From: Hermatobates lingyangjiaoensis | Taxonomy: Eukaryota; Arthropoda; Insecta; Hemiptera; Hermatobatidae | Direction of reading: 5' to 3' | DNA length: 64,000 bases | NCBI GenBank assembly: GCA_026182355.1 | Contig: JAPFBL010000222.1 | Coordinates: forward strand, 649,001-713,000 | In this document: positions 1 to 11,610 of the stretch, piece by piece | How positions within the stretch are numbered: the first letter of the stretch is position 1 | How the letters are laid out: the number at the start of each line of letters is the position of its first letter | The notes under the pieces: model-generated | What the model was told of the DNA's origin: nothing | Seen by the model: only the letters and a program-made list of their open reading frames with translations | The model's database searches: none | Position numbers and translations under genes: made by a program

Positions 1-884
1 TTTTAAATTCACTGCTTTAATTCCCAGTAACGTCTTTTTTTATCACTAAACGTTTTTTACTTTAAATAAATGTGTCCATTTATACTGAATATGCTTGCAT
101 GGCATAATGAAATATGTCACAAGTGTCACTATTTGACAAATCCTAGTGGCACTTGAAAGATCTGTAGTACTTTTTCCCGTAAATTACTACCTCGTTTTTG
201 AGTAGTGTAGAAACATCAACAATTTTTTCATCTTTTATTAGAAACTGAGTAAATTTTAACCCCTTCAGTTCATGATAGTTGAAACATAAATTTCATATTA
301 TGTATCATATTAATATTTCCATGATAAAATCCTGAAGTTGCCAACACCCAATTTTACTATAAGTAAACATAACATGAAAATTGATTTCTGTTTTATTTTT
401 ATTTAAGTATTGTTATGAATTAGATACATTCATTAGTTTCAACCATTTCTGTGAAAATGGTGGAAAATTGAACTTCCTGTTCTAATCTGTTCGATATCAC
501 GTATATTGGTTTGTATTCTATTTGTTCTAATATCACGTATATTGGTTTAGGATTTGATAAGTAACTTTCATAAACTCCAGTTGTATACATACATGTCTAG
601 AAAAAATGCCATCAAACTGATCATTTCAATTAGTTGTTACTGTCTCGTTCTAATAATAATTATAACTTATATTGGCATAAATAACTACAAAATAAATTGT
701 TTGTTTTGTACTGTAATTATGGTCACCTAAGAACATGATGTTATTACTAATGTTTAATTTTTACAAATGCTTAAATTTTTGTGAGCGTTCCTCACTCAAA
801 GTAAATACCAGCCACTTCACTTTGTCGTGGTGGGGGGAGGGGGGTGGATTAACATGCCTAAATAATGGCTTGAACTAAGAAAGG
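1..884. other. AT-rich, no gene seen
   Basis: Only a short direct repeat (ATATCACGTATATTGGTTT at 494 and 531) and a G-run at 828-846. Confidence 0.45.
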
Positions 885-1970
885 CACAACCTGGGCGGTG
901 TGCTTGCCTGCTCCGGCGTCCGGGGGTAGCAAGCCTGCCTGTCTGCGCGCTCGTCAGGGGGCCGACCGCCCTTGTAGGTAAAAGGTAACATTCGCTGTGG
1001 GTACAACAGTGGCTTTAGCTGCTACCTCGGTCCCTGTCTAGGCTGGTGTTCGCTGGTGGCTAGCCCATTTAGTTACGTGCTGGTCTCGGGGCTGGGTTCT
1101 GAGTGATCTTTTCTTCTTCTGGCTTTGTGTTTGTCTTTCTTAAGACTTTGTTCTGCCCCGGCGAAACTATCAGTCTCTTAGAGACTATTGGCCATATTTA
1201 TTCGGGCGGGACTGTTATGGCTGGTTTGTGGTGGGCATGGGCCGGCCTAACCAGTTGCGGCGCGTTACCGTCTGGATGTTTCTCCTATTTTCTCCCAGCA
1301 CCTTTTCTTGCTACCTCTGACTCTTTCCCTAACTTACCAAATCTTTGCTATCTCTCAACTCGCTATTAACTGTTACCCTTGTATTTTCCAATTTAATCTT
1401 TCCCTGTAATCCTTAATGATCCCTTTCATCAAGTAACCAACAGTCTCTCTAGGGATTAACGGGCATATGTTTTATTCGGACGTGGCTAGTTGTGGCTTGT
1501 TTGTGGCGGACAAGGGTTTGCCCGGCATGTCGCGGTGGGCTACTGTCTGGATGCTTCTCCTACTTTCTCTCTGCATCCTTTCTTGCTACCTCTGACTCTT
1601 TCCCTAACTTACCTTCTTTACTATCTCTCAACTCGCTATTAACTGTTGCCCTTGTATTTTTCCAATTTAATCTTTCCCCTGTAATTCTTGATGAACCCTA
1701 TCAACAAGTAACCCTCAGTCCTTTTTAGAGACTAACTGGCATAAGATTAAAAGCTTTCCTTGATGTAGGTCGTGGAAGCCCACCTCCGCGAGGTCCACCT
1801 TGGCCACTTAACGAGGACCGTTTCGTCGTGTATCATTAGTGAGCGGACAGTTGGTTCTCATGACGTGGCGAAAGGGCTCCACGTTAAAAAACATCAATCT
1901 ATTCTGCTTTATCATGGTACGGCTGAAAGGCGTAGGAACATGAATAAATCAAAACAGGTCTATTAGTCCA
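885..1970 (+). mobile_element. GC-rich retroelement-like block with tandem 270-bp units
   Basis: It stands out from its AT-rich surroundings. Unit 1 (1171-1440) and unit 2 (1441-1714) are diverged tandem copies (CAGTCTCT..., TTATTCGG(G/A)CG, CTACCTCTGACTCTTTCC, TATCTCTCAACTCGC), followed by the stub of a third at 1715-1745. Downstream, 1770-1900 is again GC-rich. Tandem promoter-like monomers of this kind are typical of some LINE 5' UTRs. No coding region of a retroelement follows, so the identity is inferred. Frames at 1103-1369 and 1492-1728 are parallel readings of the two units, not genes. Confidence 0.5.
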
Positions 1971-2716
1971 GGAGAAATATTCAGTTTTTATAGTTTGATT
2001 TTAAACTGAACACATTACCTAAACACCTATTATTTTCTATGGTAAAATTTCATCTGTAATTGAAGAATTAAATAAATTAGCAGAGTAAAATCTGAGTATT
2101 CAAAATGATAATGTTTTCAGATTATCGGAAAATGTGTATGAATGTCCTTCCTGTGTTTATAATTATTGATAGACTTTATGATAAGGGATTGAGCAAGTTA
2201 TTCCTTTGTGTAATCGCCGTTGCGAACTGATATCAATCCGATCCATTGAATAGTTCTCCTGTATATTGACAAAACTTTCTGGTAGCCAATTTAACTGTCT
2301 GTCACTTTGAGTTCAAATTGAATCATAATTATCTCCTGTATTTGGTGATTAAACCTAACACTTCCTAATGCAGTTAACAAATCGCTAATCTATTGTTCCA
2401 TGAGTAGAGTAATAGTAACATTATTTACTTAATTGGTTATTATAATTCATTATGATTCCGTCAAAATTCAAAAAACTTTTCTATTTTTGCATGTAACAAC
2501 TCGTATTCTGTATATGACTAAATAACTCGTAGAATGGAGCATGAACATCATTCAGATGCGTAGTAAAACTGTTCTATATAACTAATTTCATAAATCTTCT
2601 ATTTCAGATATATAGAAATAATTGTATTCTAGTATACATTTCGACATCAGATATTCCTCTGAAATAAATACCCTGAGGTTCCCTGGCTCTAATATAAGAT
2701 ACTTTTAAAAGCGAGC
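1971..2716. other. AT-rich, no feature seen
   Basis: No coding or repeat structure recognised. The same holds for 3483-4059. Confidence 0.45.
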
Positions 2717-2756
<40 letters not shown>

Positions 2757-2794
2757 TTTCACATAAACACGTATATATCATTGATATATATATA

Positions 2795-3306
2795 TATGGA
2801 TTAATTTACCACAATGAAAAACAATTTTTTGAAACAATGCTCTAAGGCATTTCGTTAACACATCGTCAGAGAGCAAGTGAACTAAAAAAAAAAACAATAA
2901 ATACTTGTTTAACTTGGCTGATTGAAATTTCCAGAATTGATGGCAACCCTGAATGTGTTTAATGATGAAGTCTTCATCTGTTTAATTATCCCGTTAATCA
3001 AAACCTCATCTAATTTGTAGAGTCCTAGGCTATTGTTCATCAACTTCTCATAAAAGTTCTTTATGAGCGCACTTTCCACGATATTTCTTCTTCTTTCTGA
3101 AGACACATATATTAATTCATTTGCTTCATTCCAGTTAATCACATGATTACTGTCTCTTATGTGCATGAACAAGGCACTCTTTTCGTCCTCTCTTCTGATG
3201 GAATATTTGTGCTGTTTTATCCTTGTAAGAAGACCTTTGCTCGTCTGTCCAATGTAAGACATTTCACAGTCAGTTTTTGTTTTTCATTGTGGTAAATTAA
3301 TCCATC
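2795..3306. mobile_element. PLE fragment bounded by 25-bp inverted repeats
   Basis: TGGATTAATTTACCACAATG with AAAAAC at 2796-2823 is mirrored at about 3280-3306 (CATTGTGGTAAATTAATCCA). The endonuclease fragment lies between. A minus-strand module at 2845-2880 (CTCTGACGATG, TTAACGAAATGCC) again fits the CTGANGA...GAAA layout. Outside are the CACGTG-type hairpin halves and (TA)n (2717-2752). Confidence 0.65.
2909..3285 (-). pseudogene. PLE GIY-YIG endonuclease fragment
   Basis: Starting in frame upstream of the first Met, the minus strand reads KTDCEMSYIGQTSKG, then RIKQHKYSIRR and HIRDSNHVINW, and later SERRRNIVESALI. This is the second half of the Penelope GIY-YIG endonuclease. Compare YYGETSRFLKERLYQHNYSIR and the GH...EGH block of the intact copy at 62 kb, from which it differs greatly, so it is a different PLE lineage. 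The catalytic Arg and the late Glu (VESALI) are kept, but the RT is absent. It ends at 2909 with a short 3' region. Confidence 0.82.
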
Positions 3307-3359
3307 TATTATATCAAGTGTTATTTTGATTATTATTCATATATATATATGAATAATAT

Positions 3360-3482
3360 ATTACCACAACCGTAACAAGTGGTTACGGTTGAAAGCTCTT
3401 AGTCTTGTTTTCCCATTTCTTATTGTGGTTTGATCATTGATTGTTATTTCACGTGTTTGTGTGAAATCTTTATATATATATA
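3360..3482 (+). repeat. PLE-terminus repeat, right-half copy
   Basis: GGTTACGGTTGAAAGCTCTTAG, then TTTTCCCATTTC, TTGTGGTTTGATCATTG and TTTCACGTG, ending in (TA)n. Together with the partial inverse at 2757-2790 it brackets the PLE endonuclease fragment. Confidence 0.75.
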
Positions 3483-4059
3483 TATAAAGATTAGTGTTAA
3501 ATAGGGTATTGTAATATATAGAAAATATTGAAAAAAAAATAGATAAATTGAATAAAAAATCATAAGCAATAAAAAAGAAATTGAATTAATCATAAATAAT
3601 AATAAAGGAATTAAAAAATAAATAGATACCATACAAAAAAATATATCTGTAATAGTAAATAAATGGTAAAGATTAGATAAAAACATATAAATTGTAAACT
3701 AGTTACGAATAAATGTCCTGAAAAATAAAATATAAAAATAATATATAAAACAAAATATATTTCAAGTTTTAGCCCGAGTGCACAGCGCTCCCCAAGCAAC
3801 TAAAGGCTCTAAGGGACACGGTATTGTCTTTAGGGGGGTTCTGTCGGAGAATCTGCACACTGTAGCACTCATTAAAAGGTAGAACGTGGGAGTTGACATG
3901 GATGGCAACAGGTAAACTGGAATGGCATCCGTAAGCAACCATTCTTTTGAAAAGCCATGGGACTTTTTAGTATTTAGTAATATTAATATGAGTAAATTAC
4001 AAAACCTTTTTTAACTGAACATTTTATGCGACATTATGATTCTTATGGGAAAAATCTGT

Positions 4060-6860
4060 TTAAACTATTAATCAGTTGTACTTGGTTCCATACAAAGGAT
4101 AGTCACGTATAACTCCGTGAGACAAATAGAAATATAAGCTTTGCATGGATCATTTTACTTTTACATATTTAAAAGGTAAATTAGTATGTAACCATTGGTA
4201 TGTAACCATTTTCTGTGAAATAGATTAGATATACCTCTGTAAATAAACAAAGATATATTATCTCTACCTCTGGTAGGTGAAAAAAACTAACTAGATCACT
4301 TTATGTTTTATAGTACAGCAATAATTTACTTTTCTTAAATAGAAAATATAAAATACACCTCTGAAAGTTGAACAATACTCTGAATTAGTAAGTTTTCTAA
4401 CTTTAAATAATACTGAGTCGACAGTAAAATCTGGTATACTCTATAGTAATAAGGATTATACGAGAAGTAGTTTCTTATGTCTATTTAATGTCACTAGTAC
4501 AGATTAGTTGAAAGGCTGGAGAGAGTTATATTACTTACATCACTATAAGGTCTACACTACCCTTCAGTAAGTATAATAAAGAAAGATTCATAAACCTTTG
4601 CAATGTCTATAGTAATCGGAAATTATAATATTTATGAAGATAATTTACTTATAGTTCTAGATAGTCAACATAATTGATGAATACTAAAGGTTACATGAAA
4701 AAAAAAGTTAACTGCACTTCTATAATTTTACAATATTTACTACTATTCTTAAACTACTGTATGTTCTACAGTAATCAGTAGTAACATGTTTTATACAAAA
4801 ACAATTACTTAAACCACTGTAAAGCCTGCAATACTCAGTTTAAATAACATTTATAAGTAAAAAAAAGTTGCTTATACTAAGGTAAAGTCAAATGCTTTAG
4901 GGTTTACTAAGGTAAGATGTTTGTTATGAAATGATTAACTGCTACCTAGATCAAAGGAAGCCTAAATATTGGTATTACTCTGTAGTAATATGCTCTACAT
5001 AAAATAATGTTACTTAAACTTATTAAAGATAACAGAAAAATACATATATTTCTGTAAGATTTTCAATATTAAAAATAATCTTTTTTAAATTTGATATAAA
5101 AGTTGGATAAATTACTGCTAGGTATGAGGTACATTGGTTTTATAACTTTGTAAAAAAAAATTTAATATATTTCAATAGGGTGTAGAGTACTCGGAAATGA
5201 TAAGTTTAAAAGTGAAAAACGACTTTGACCTCAGAAAAGTCTATAGTACTCATCACTAGTAAGTTATGTAATACGTAAATATAATTTACTTAAGATTTCA
5301 TTAAGAGCATAAGTGGTCACCAGTAATACCAATTGTATAAACAAAAACACTTACACCTCTGTAAGGCCTACAACAGATTCCAATAACTATTATAACAGAT
5401 GTAATTATCTACACTACTTCAAGCTCAATTGATCTGTGTAAAAATATGGTTTACAGGGACAAAATTAACAGTATTATATCGAAAAAGATTACTTGTACCT
5501 TCTTAAGAGATAGAATAATCTGCAGTTCCAAGTTTTACATGATGATAAATAGAAAACAAGCCTTTGGAATGTTCAGTGATCTAGATAATAAATTATATTG
5601 GAAACAAATCTACACTAAGCAGAGGAAAGCCATCAGTGCTCAAATAATGACTTCAATATGGGAATAAGTTAATATTATATGGACTTTTGAAAGGTATTTT
5701 GAAATGATAAACTGCTACCTAGATCATAGGAGGCCTAAATATTGGTATTACTCTGTAGTAATATGCTCTATATAAAATAATGTTACTTAGACTTATTAAA
5801 GATAAGAGGACTCTGAAATCATGATTTTTGTAGAGTAAAAATATAGTTGGTACATCGGAAGACTTGAGGTTAGTGTAGTAAAGTACTCTGACTTCTAGTA
5901 GATCTTCAGTCCACACTTAAACAATAATGGTACTTACGTTCTTTTAGGTCAATGTACTATAATATATCAAGTTTTTAATAAAAATAAAGTAAATTATTCC
6001 GTTGAAAAAAATATAGTACTTTATGATCAAAACATATTTACAGAAAAAAATTTTTAGACTAGCTTAAATGGTATCAATAATTAGAACTTCTTATAAGAAC
6101 AACATTCATATGAGGAAAGTGTTTGATACATCAATGTAATCTGAACAGCACTATCCACCAGTAAATTTTATATAGCAAAAAACATGCTTGGACCTCTGTA
6201 TTATCAACATTACTCAGTAATATAAATTTTATATGGAGTAAAGTTGTATTGCTGTAAGGCAGGCGGTTATAAATATGAACATCGAGAAGTCCACGAGTAA
6301 AAAAAATAATATCGGGTAACATATTTATAAACAAGTAAAATAAACTTTTCTGAAATATATAGTAACTTATAATATTAACTAATACAGGGCTTTTATATAA
6401 TATATTATAACATATAACTATATGTTATGTTATAACTAATATAACAGCACTACTGCATAAGATTAAGTTTTTTTTTAAAAAAAAGGTTCAAAACAACAAA
6501 TGTCCCCTGCAAATACAAGTATTATAGAAATACAAGTTAAATATATGTCACGTTAATAGGTAGAATAATTGTAAGATATTCGTCAATAATAAGTTTATTT
6601 CTAACTGGGAAAGGGTTTTCTGCACGATCTATTGTACTCTACAACAACAAAATGTTATATAAAGAAAACCAGTGCTGATTTTTATAAGATTTACAATATT
6701 GACCAGTAAGTAGTTCTCAGAAAAAAATTATTTATAGATTTGTAGAAAAAATTTGACTTAGATCTCTGTAGGAAAAAATTGTGCTGAAATGACTTCTATA
6801 GTAATAATAAAATTATTATTCGACTATAATATGTGTAGTACATTGGAATATATATTTTAT
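4060..6860 (+). repeat. Very diverged satellite with higher-order duplication
   Basis: A loosely repeated pattern of about 80-100 bases recurs through 2.8 kb: CCTCTGTAA, then CTACA.TACTC, then AGTAATA, AT-rich spacer, and TTACTTA. Examples are near 4220, 4530, 4810, 5360, 6190 and 6765. Within it, 4928-5036 and 5701-5808 are almost identical, 773 bases apart. The 73-residue frame at 5446-5667 lies in this satellite and is not considered a gene. Confidence 0.65.
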
Positions 6861-7090
6861 AAATGGCAAAAATTACATAGATCCCTGCAGTGGTGTACTA
6901 TAGTCTGAAATAACTTTTTTAGACTGTGTCTATGCCTAAAATTTGATGGTTTAAGCGACTTTTCTGAGATGGTGTGTGTTGATTGGACTTTTGAAGGTAT
7001 AGATTGGATATAATGAATGGTTATTTTTGGTGTAAGAGGTGGGGACCTGGGTGGCACAGTACAAACATGCTCTCCCTTGGACTGTTTGAT

Positions 7091-7350
7091 TAAGCGTTGC
7101 ATCCACTGTGATCCTCGATTTATTCACGGGGAAGGAGCAGCTTAATGTCGTCCCTCTCAGAAGACGTTAAGACATTGATTATCAGCCTCTACGATACCAG
7201 TTAATCGTTAAAGCACCTTACTCTAAATACACTTGTGTAAGGTAAAATGTGGCATGCTCATTGTGTGGATTCACAAATGGCAAATATTCGTCCTGTATGC
7301 GTATTGATGGCCGGGCGGCCACTGCAATCTAATCGCACCTAACCTAGTTA
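7091..7350 (+). mobile_element. tRNA-derived SINE, diverged, 5'-truncated
   Basis: Plus-strand copy: CCTCGATTTATTCA, CGTCCCTCTCAGAAG, CTCTAAATACACTTG and CCACTGCAATCTAATCGCACC, then the tail CTAACCTA. Blocks are in the same order as the copy at 9144-9471. It lacks the tRNA head and is older than that copy. Confidence 0.8.
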
Positions 7351-7442
7351 AGAATGTACTATTATTATAAATATACGACTTTTTTTTAAATGGCAGATTG
7401 ATAAGTTAGAAAGGACTCAATTATCCTCTTATAGTAAAATGT

Positions 7443-8412
7443 CTGCCTACTTCGGCTCCTCCAAACAGTATCTAATGTCAGTTTATTTGAAGTAACAGAT
7501 AGAAATCACTAGTTCATTTAATTTGCACCATACTTAGATATTTACTATATGTAGTTAAAAACGATATCACAGGAAAAAGATAAAATCCACAATTACTATA
7601 TTGAATATATAGTTGTTCGTCAATCCTGTTGTTCGTCATCAGGAGAAGACTAGAAGAGAGGAAAAATGGAGAGAGATCTCCCCACGTCGTGGACGGAACA
7701 CTATATGTTATATTATGCATATGGTTATAATATACAGTAACCAATAATACTAATATAATATATTATTACATATAAATATTATCCTTTAACATATAGGATA
7801 TATATTATACCGAATATATATCCTGTATAATATAAAGGATGCCAGTTATATTGACATTCTGTATTTACTGACAGAAAATCTACGCTGAATAAATATATGG
7901 TAACCAAATCATGTTTTTATGCTGTTTCTCCGCCCAATTTACTAAAATAATATCTAATTGTATTTAATTATTTTTATTAAATCTATAAAAGCAATGATCT
8001 TATAGGCATTTATTTTAATAGAAATAAAAATTTAACTTAGTCACTCCTGTACAATTATTGAATATTTTTTCTTTAAATATTAGTTAAATCAATTTTGTTG
8101 GATAGACGTTTTGGCAAATGGTAGGAAATGAAAACAAATCTTAGATTGTCGAGAATGGGGAAGATTTTAATGCTCCATTCAGGCTAAACAAAGCCTGCTT
8201 TAAGCACTTTAATGTGTTGGAAGCAACCTTATCTGGTGGCTCGACAAACATTAAAGAGGCATTCTAGCGTCAACATGGAAACAAAGCACATCTCAATAGA
8301 CTTCAATAAGACACAAAGTAAACAAATAAGAAACCAATTTGTGCCTGCTTTGGCTCCTTCGAACAGGGAGTTCTAAATGTAATGTCAGTTTATTTGAAGA
8401 AACAGATAGAAA
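7443..8412 (+). repeat. Direct repeat pair
   Basis: 7443-7512 (TCTGCCTACTTCGGCTCC...TTTATTTGAAGTAACAGATAG) is repeated at 8341-8412 with a few changes and a small insertion. The family is unknown. Between them lie an AT palindrome (about 7740-7845) and AT-rich sequence. Confidence 0.7.
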
Positions 8413-8654
8413 CAACTATGTTATTGCAAGCATGGTACTTTTCATCCAAATGTGGTAAATACATTTTTACAAATAAATGTAATGAATATAAATACGAAAT
8501 CAGTAAATTATAGTAGCATTATACCTGCAAATCCATCAACGCTATTTTCTAGAAATAACAATAATGAAGATCTCTTAGAGGGATCCCTAATAATAAAGGT
8601 GTAAAATGTATTTGATAGTTTATTACTTGTAAGAGAATGGAAATACATAATTAA

Positions 8655-8935
8655 AAGACTTTCTTTTTTGAAAGAGAGAGATAGAGCCGTTTGGGCTTAT
8701 GTAAAACTAATAGCTATTAGAATAATGTATTTTTAGAAGATTAAAGAATGGGTGAGAGAGAATGAAAAACATAGACAGGAGCGAGAGACAGAATGATGGA
8801 TAGACAAAGGTTGACAGAGTAGAGAGACAGAGAGGCAGAATGAGTATTTGAGAAAGGTCGAGATGGCGAAGAGAAAAATTGAGAGAGAGCGAGAGAGTGA
8901 CAAAAAAGCGAAACAGTAAAAGAGTGAGTAGGAGA
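8655..8935 (+). repeat. Purine-rich low-complexity tract
   Basis: An imperfect GA/GAGA-rich stretch (GAGAGAGA, GACAGAG and AGAGTGA units) extends over about 280 bases with strong strand asymmetry. It is probably a decayed (GA)n microsatellite. Confidence 0.8.
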
Positions 8936-9143
8936 GTTAAACTTCTCTAAGATCCATAGTGGCCTGTTCAGGGAGTAATCATGCCACCTTATCGTCCTAA
9001 TATTATTGGGATTGAATATATGTAAATCATTCTAAGCGCTACCATTCTCAAGTAAAAATTAATATTTGAAGTCTAAACACATTAATTGTTTGACTATTGA
9101 AAATCATCGTAGAATATTGCAGTAAACCATATCAAGCTATTTA

Positions 9144-9471
9144 GGTTAGGTTAGGTTAGGTTGCAGTGGCAGTTCCACACACTTAGGCCGAGCATTGGCA
9201 CTTTGTGATACCACACTGTATACCACAATGAACATTGATTCTACAGTGGGAGTCCTAAATTTTGCCTAACTCAAGTGTATTTAGAGTAGGGATCTTTAAC
9301 GAGTACCTGACATCGTACAGGCTCGGGACCGACAGTTTAACGTCCTTCTCCGAGGGACGACGTGCTCAGATTTATTCACCTCCCGCATGAATAAATCGAG
9401 GGCCAGGTGGGGAACCCCGGTCCTATCAGATCAGAGGCGAGCACGTAACCACTGAGCTAGCCTGACCTCCT
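9144..9471 (-). mobile_element. tRNA-derived SINE, full length with target duplication
   Basis: On the minus strand it begins GGTCAGGCTAGCTCAGTGG (tRNA A box) and reaches GACCGGGGTTCCCCACC at the B-box position. The body runs about 250 bp and the 3' tail is (CCTAA)n-like. The tail reads as (TTAGG)4 on the plus strand at 9141-9160. AAGCTATTTA occurs at 9134-9143 and again at 9472-9481, a perfect 10-bp target-site duplication. This is the reference copy for those at 7.1, 26.9 and 33.0 kb. It would be transcribed by Pol III and mobilised by a partner LINE. Confidence 0.9.
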
Positions 9472-10635
9472 AAGCTATTTAAGAATATGGACGTATTAGT
9501 ATGTAGTTAATGCCCAAAATGTTCATAAGAATTGAAAACATACAGATTTGAACCAACAATTATAAAATGACATCTAATGCAATAATTGTTAGACTATAAT
9601 ATAGCCTAACATATTTTAAGACTATAAAATATCTAATAATAATCTGCGAAAAAATGTTTGACTGTGTGATATACACTACCAAAAAAAGATTTTTATAGAA
9701 AAAATATTTGATGAATTGTCTGTTCAGTGATAGTATCAAAAAATTTTGCAAGGAAAGAAATTATCATTGTCTGAATAGTAATACAGTATATGAAGCTGTT
9801 GTAATACACAATGACAGAAGGAACAGTTTATGTTGGAACTTTCTCACCCTAGCTCATTAATATCAATTCAAGAACTTTATGATCTTGAAATGTTGAGGTT
9901 AAAATCATAGCGATGAAGACCTGAATGGAGAGGAAACTAAACTTTTTAATGAACTGTTGGAATGAATTATGAGACAACCTCATCTAACAATGAGCACAGA
10001 ATGAAGTGAGTAGTGTAATGAAAATATCATTAAGTAATGTGATCAGCCTATAGAAACGTAAATTAAAGTGATACATTCTAAATAAAAAATTTTGTTAAAA
10101 TTTAAAACTGTTTCATTTGGTTAGGTATGAAAATAATTTTACAATATAGATACAAGTCCACAGAACTACCAAATTCATACTTCAGGACATGTGAATGATA
10201 TTTGGACAGTATTCACAATGATACCATCATAGTATGAAGTCTTTTCGTTCAGTATTAGAGGAAAATCTGACAAAGTAAAATTAAATGAGTTTGCCTCCTA
10301 CTCCAAACCAATTTTGCTTCTGCTATCACTATGCTATATCAGGCATGCATTGAAAACATAATTGAGCGCATATATTCTTTTATTATCATGACTCTTACTT
10401 CTATGCGTTTTCCTGGTATGTTTAACATAAACAAAAGTTGCCTTCCTCACTCCATCAATGCTTAAACATTCATTACATATCACATTATTTTAATTCTATG
10501 GACATGCACTTACCAATAACATGGAAACATTCCAGTACAAGAATAGTAACCAAACCAAATAAATTACTTTATCTATTAACTGACAGTCTGCCAAAATTAT
10601 ATAAGCCATATTGAAAGTTATAATAAACAATGTAG
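9472..10635. other. AT-rich, no feature seen
   Basis: No repeat or coding motif recognised apart from the SINE's right target-site copy at 9472-9481. Confidence 0.4.
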
Positions 10636-10712
10636 TGCTACCTTATTAGTGTAATAGTTAAAATACTGGCGCATCGCATGCGCAGACCACCAGGTGAGAT
10701 CACCAGGTAGCA
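10636..10712 (+). pseudogene. tRNA-like sequence (SINE head or tRNA pseudogene)
   Basis: TGCTACC at the start pairs perfectly with GGTAGCA at the end as a 7-bp acceptor stem 77 bases apart. TTAGTGTAATAGTTAAAATACTGG has a D-arm/A-box-like order. CCAGGTGAGATCACC sits where the T-arm/B box should be but is mutated from the GGTTCGA consensus, and the T stem does not pair. It is distinct from the other SINE family here. Confidence 0.5.
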
Positions 10713-10739
10713 GCACTGTGCAGGCTAGTATATTTTTTT

Positions 10740-11563
10740 ATTTAGGAGGTGGACTCATTAAATTTGTTATCGTCAGATTTGTGCCAAATAAAAATAAATT
10801 AGTATAATACTGTACTAGTAATACCTGTACTGGTAGGTTCTTTTTGAGATTGATATTATCTGCTGTATCTGACTTACTACATTGAAAATAACAAAAACAA
10901 ATCTTATCTAACACTGAATACCTTTTATTTAAGCATTATAAAAATATATTTTATAACGATTTCATTTAAATTTCTTACGTAAATGATCTTAATTATTTTC
11001 TATAATCGAAGCTATATGTTGGTAATTGGGATGTATGTTATTAAAATTAGTCAATAGTAATAATTATCACTTTAGATATTAATAACATTTCTATTATGAT
11101 CTATAATTAGGAAATACACTTTTGTTCAAAACTGTACCAACCAATAGTAAATGAATTAGACAATTCGATTAGGCGGGAAGCCTGTACATTATCTCCTTTC
11201 TTAGTAGAAGCAATACTTCAAAAACAATCACAATGCTAACATAGCTTATTCTCAACTAAAGCTGAACTCTTAGATTTCTACTTATCAGTGTAATATATTT
11301 GTTTCATAAGTAAAACTTATAATTCACTGTCAAAAGTTCATTTTACTGTGATGTTAGTAGTTCTTTAAAATAGTTTTACGCCGACTTAAGCTTGTACAAT
11401 TTAATTCTAATTAATCTAAATTAACAAAAATCTAATTCTAAAACCATTTCTGTTGCTTGTTTCACCTCTTTAATGATATCAATAATTCATATATGATTTT
11501 TTTTCATTATACCTTATTCGATATTTATGAGATCTTCACATACAGAAACACATACACACACAC

Positions 11564-11610
<47 letters not shown>

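Noticed and set aside
3444..3799. Two Phe/Tyr/Leu-rich minus-strand frames
   Set aside because: AT-rich low-complexity sequence next to a (TA)n repeat, with no motif.
9141..9160. Interstitial telomere as a chromosome-fusion scar
   Set aside because: The TTAGG units sit exactly at the SINE 3' end inside a target duplication, so they are the SINE tail.
10636..10712. Functional tRNA gene
   Set aside because: The acceptor stem pairs, but the T arm does not and the B box is mutated. Kept only as a tRNA-like pseudogene or SINE head.
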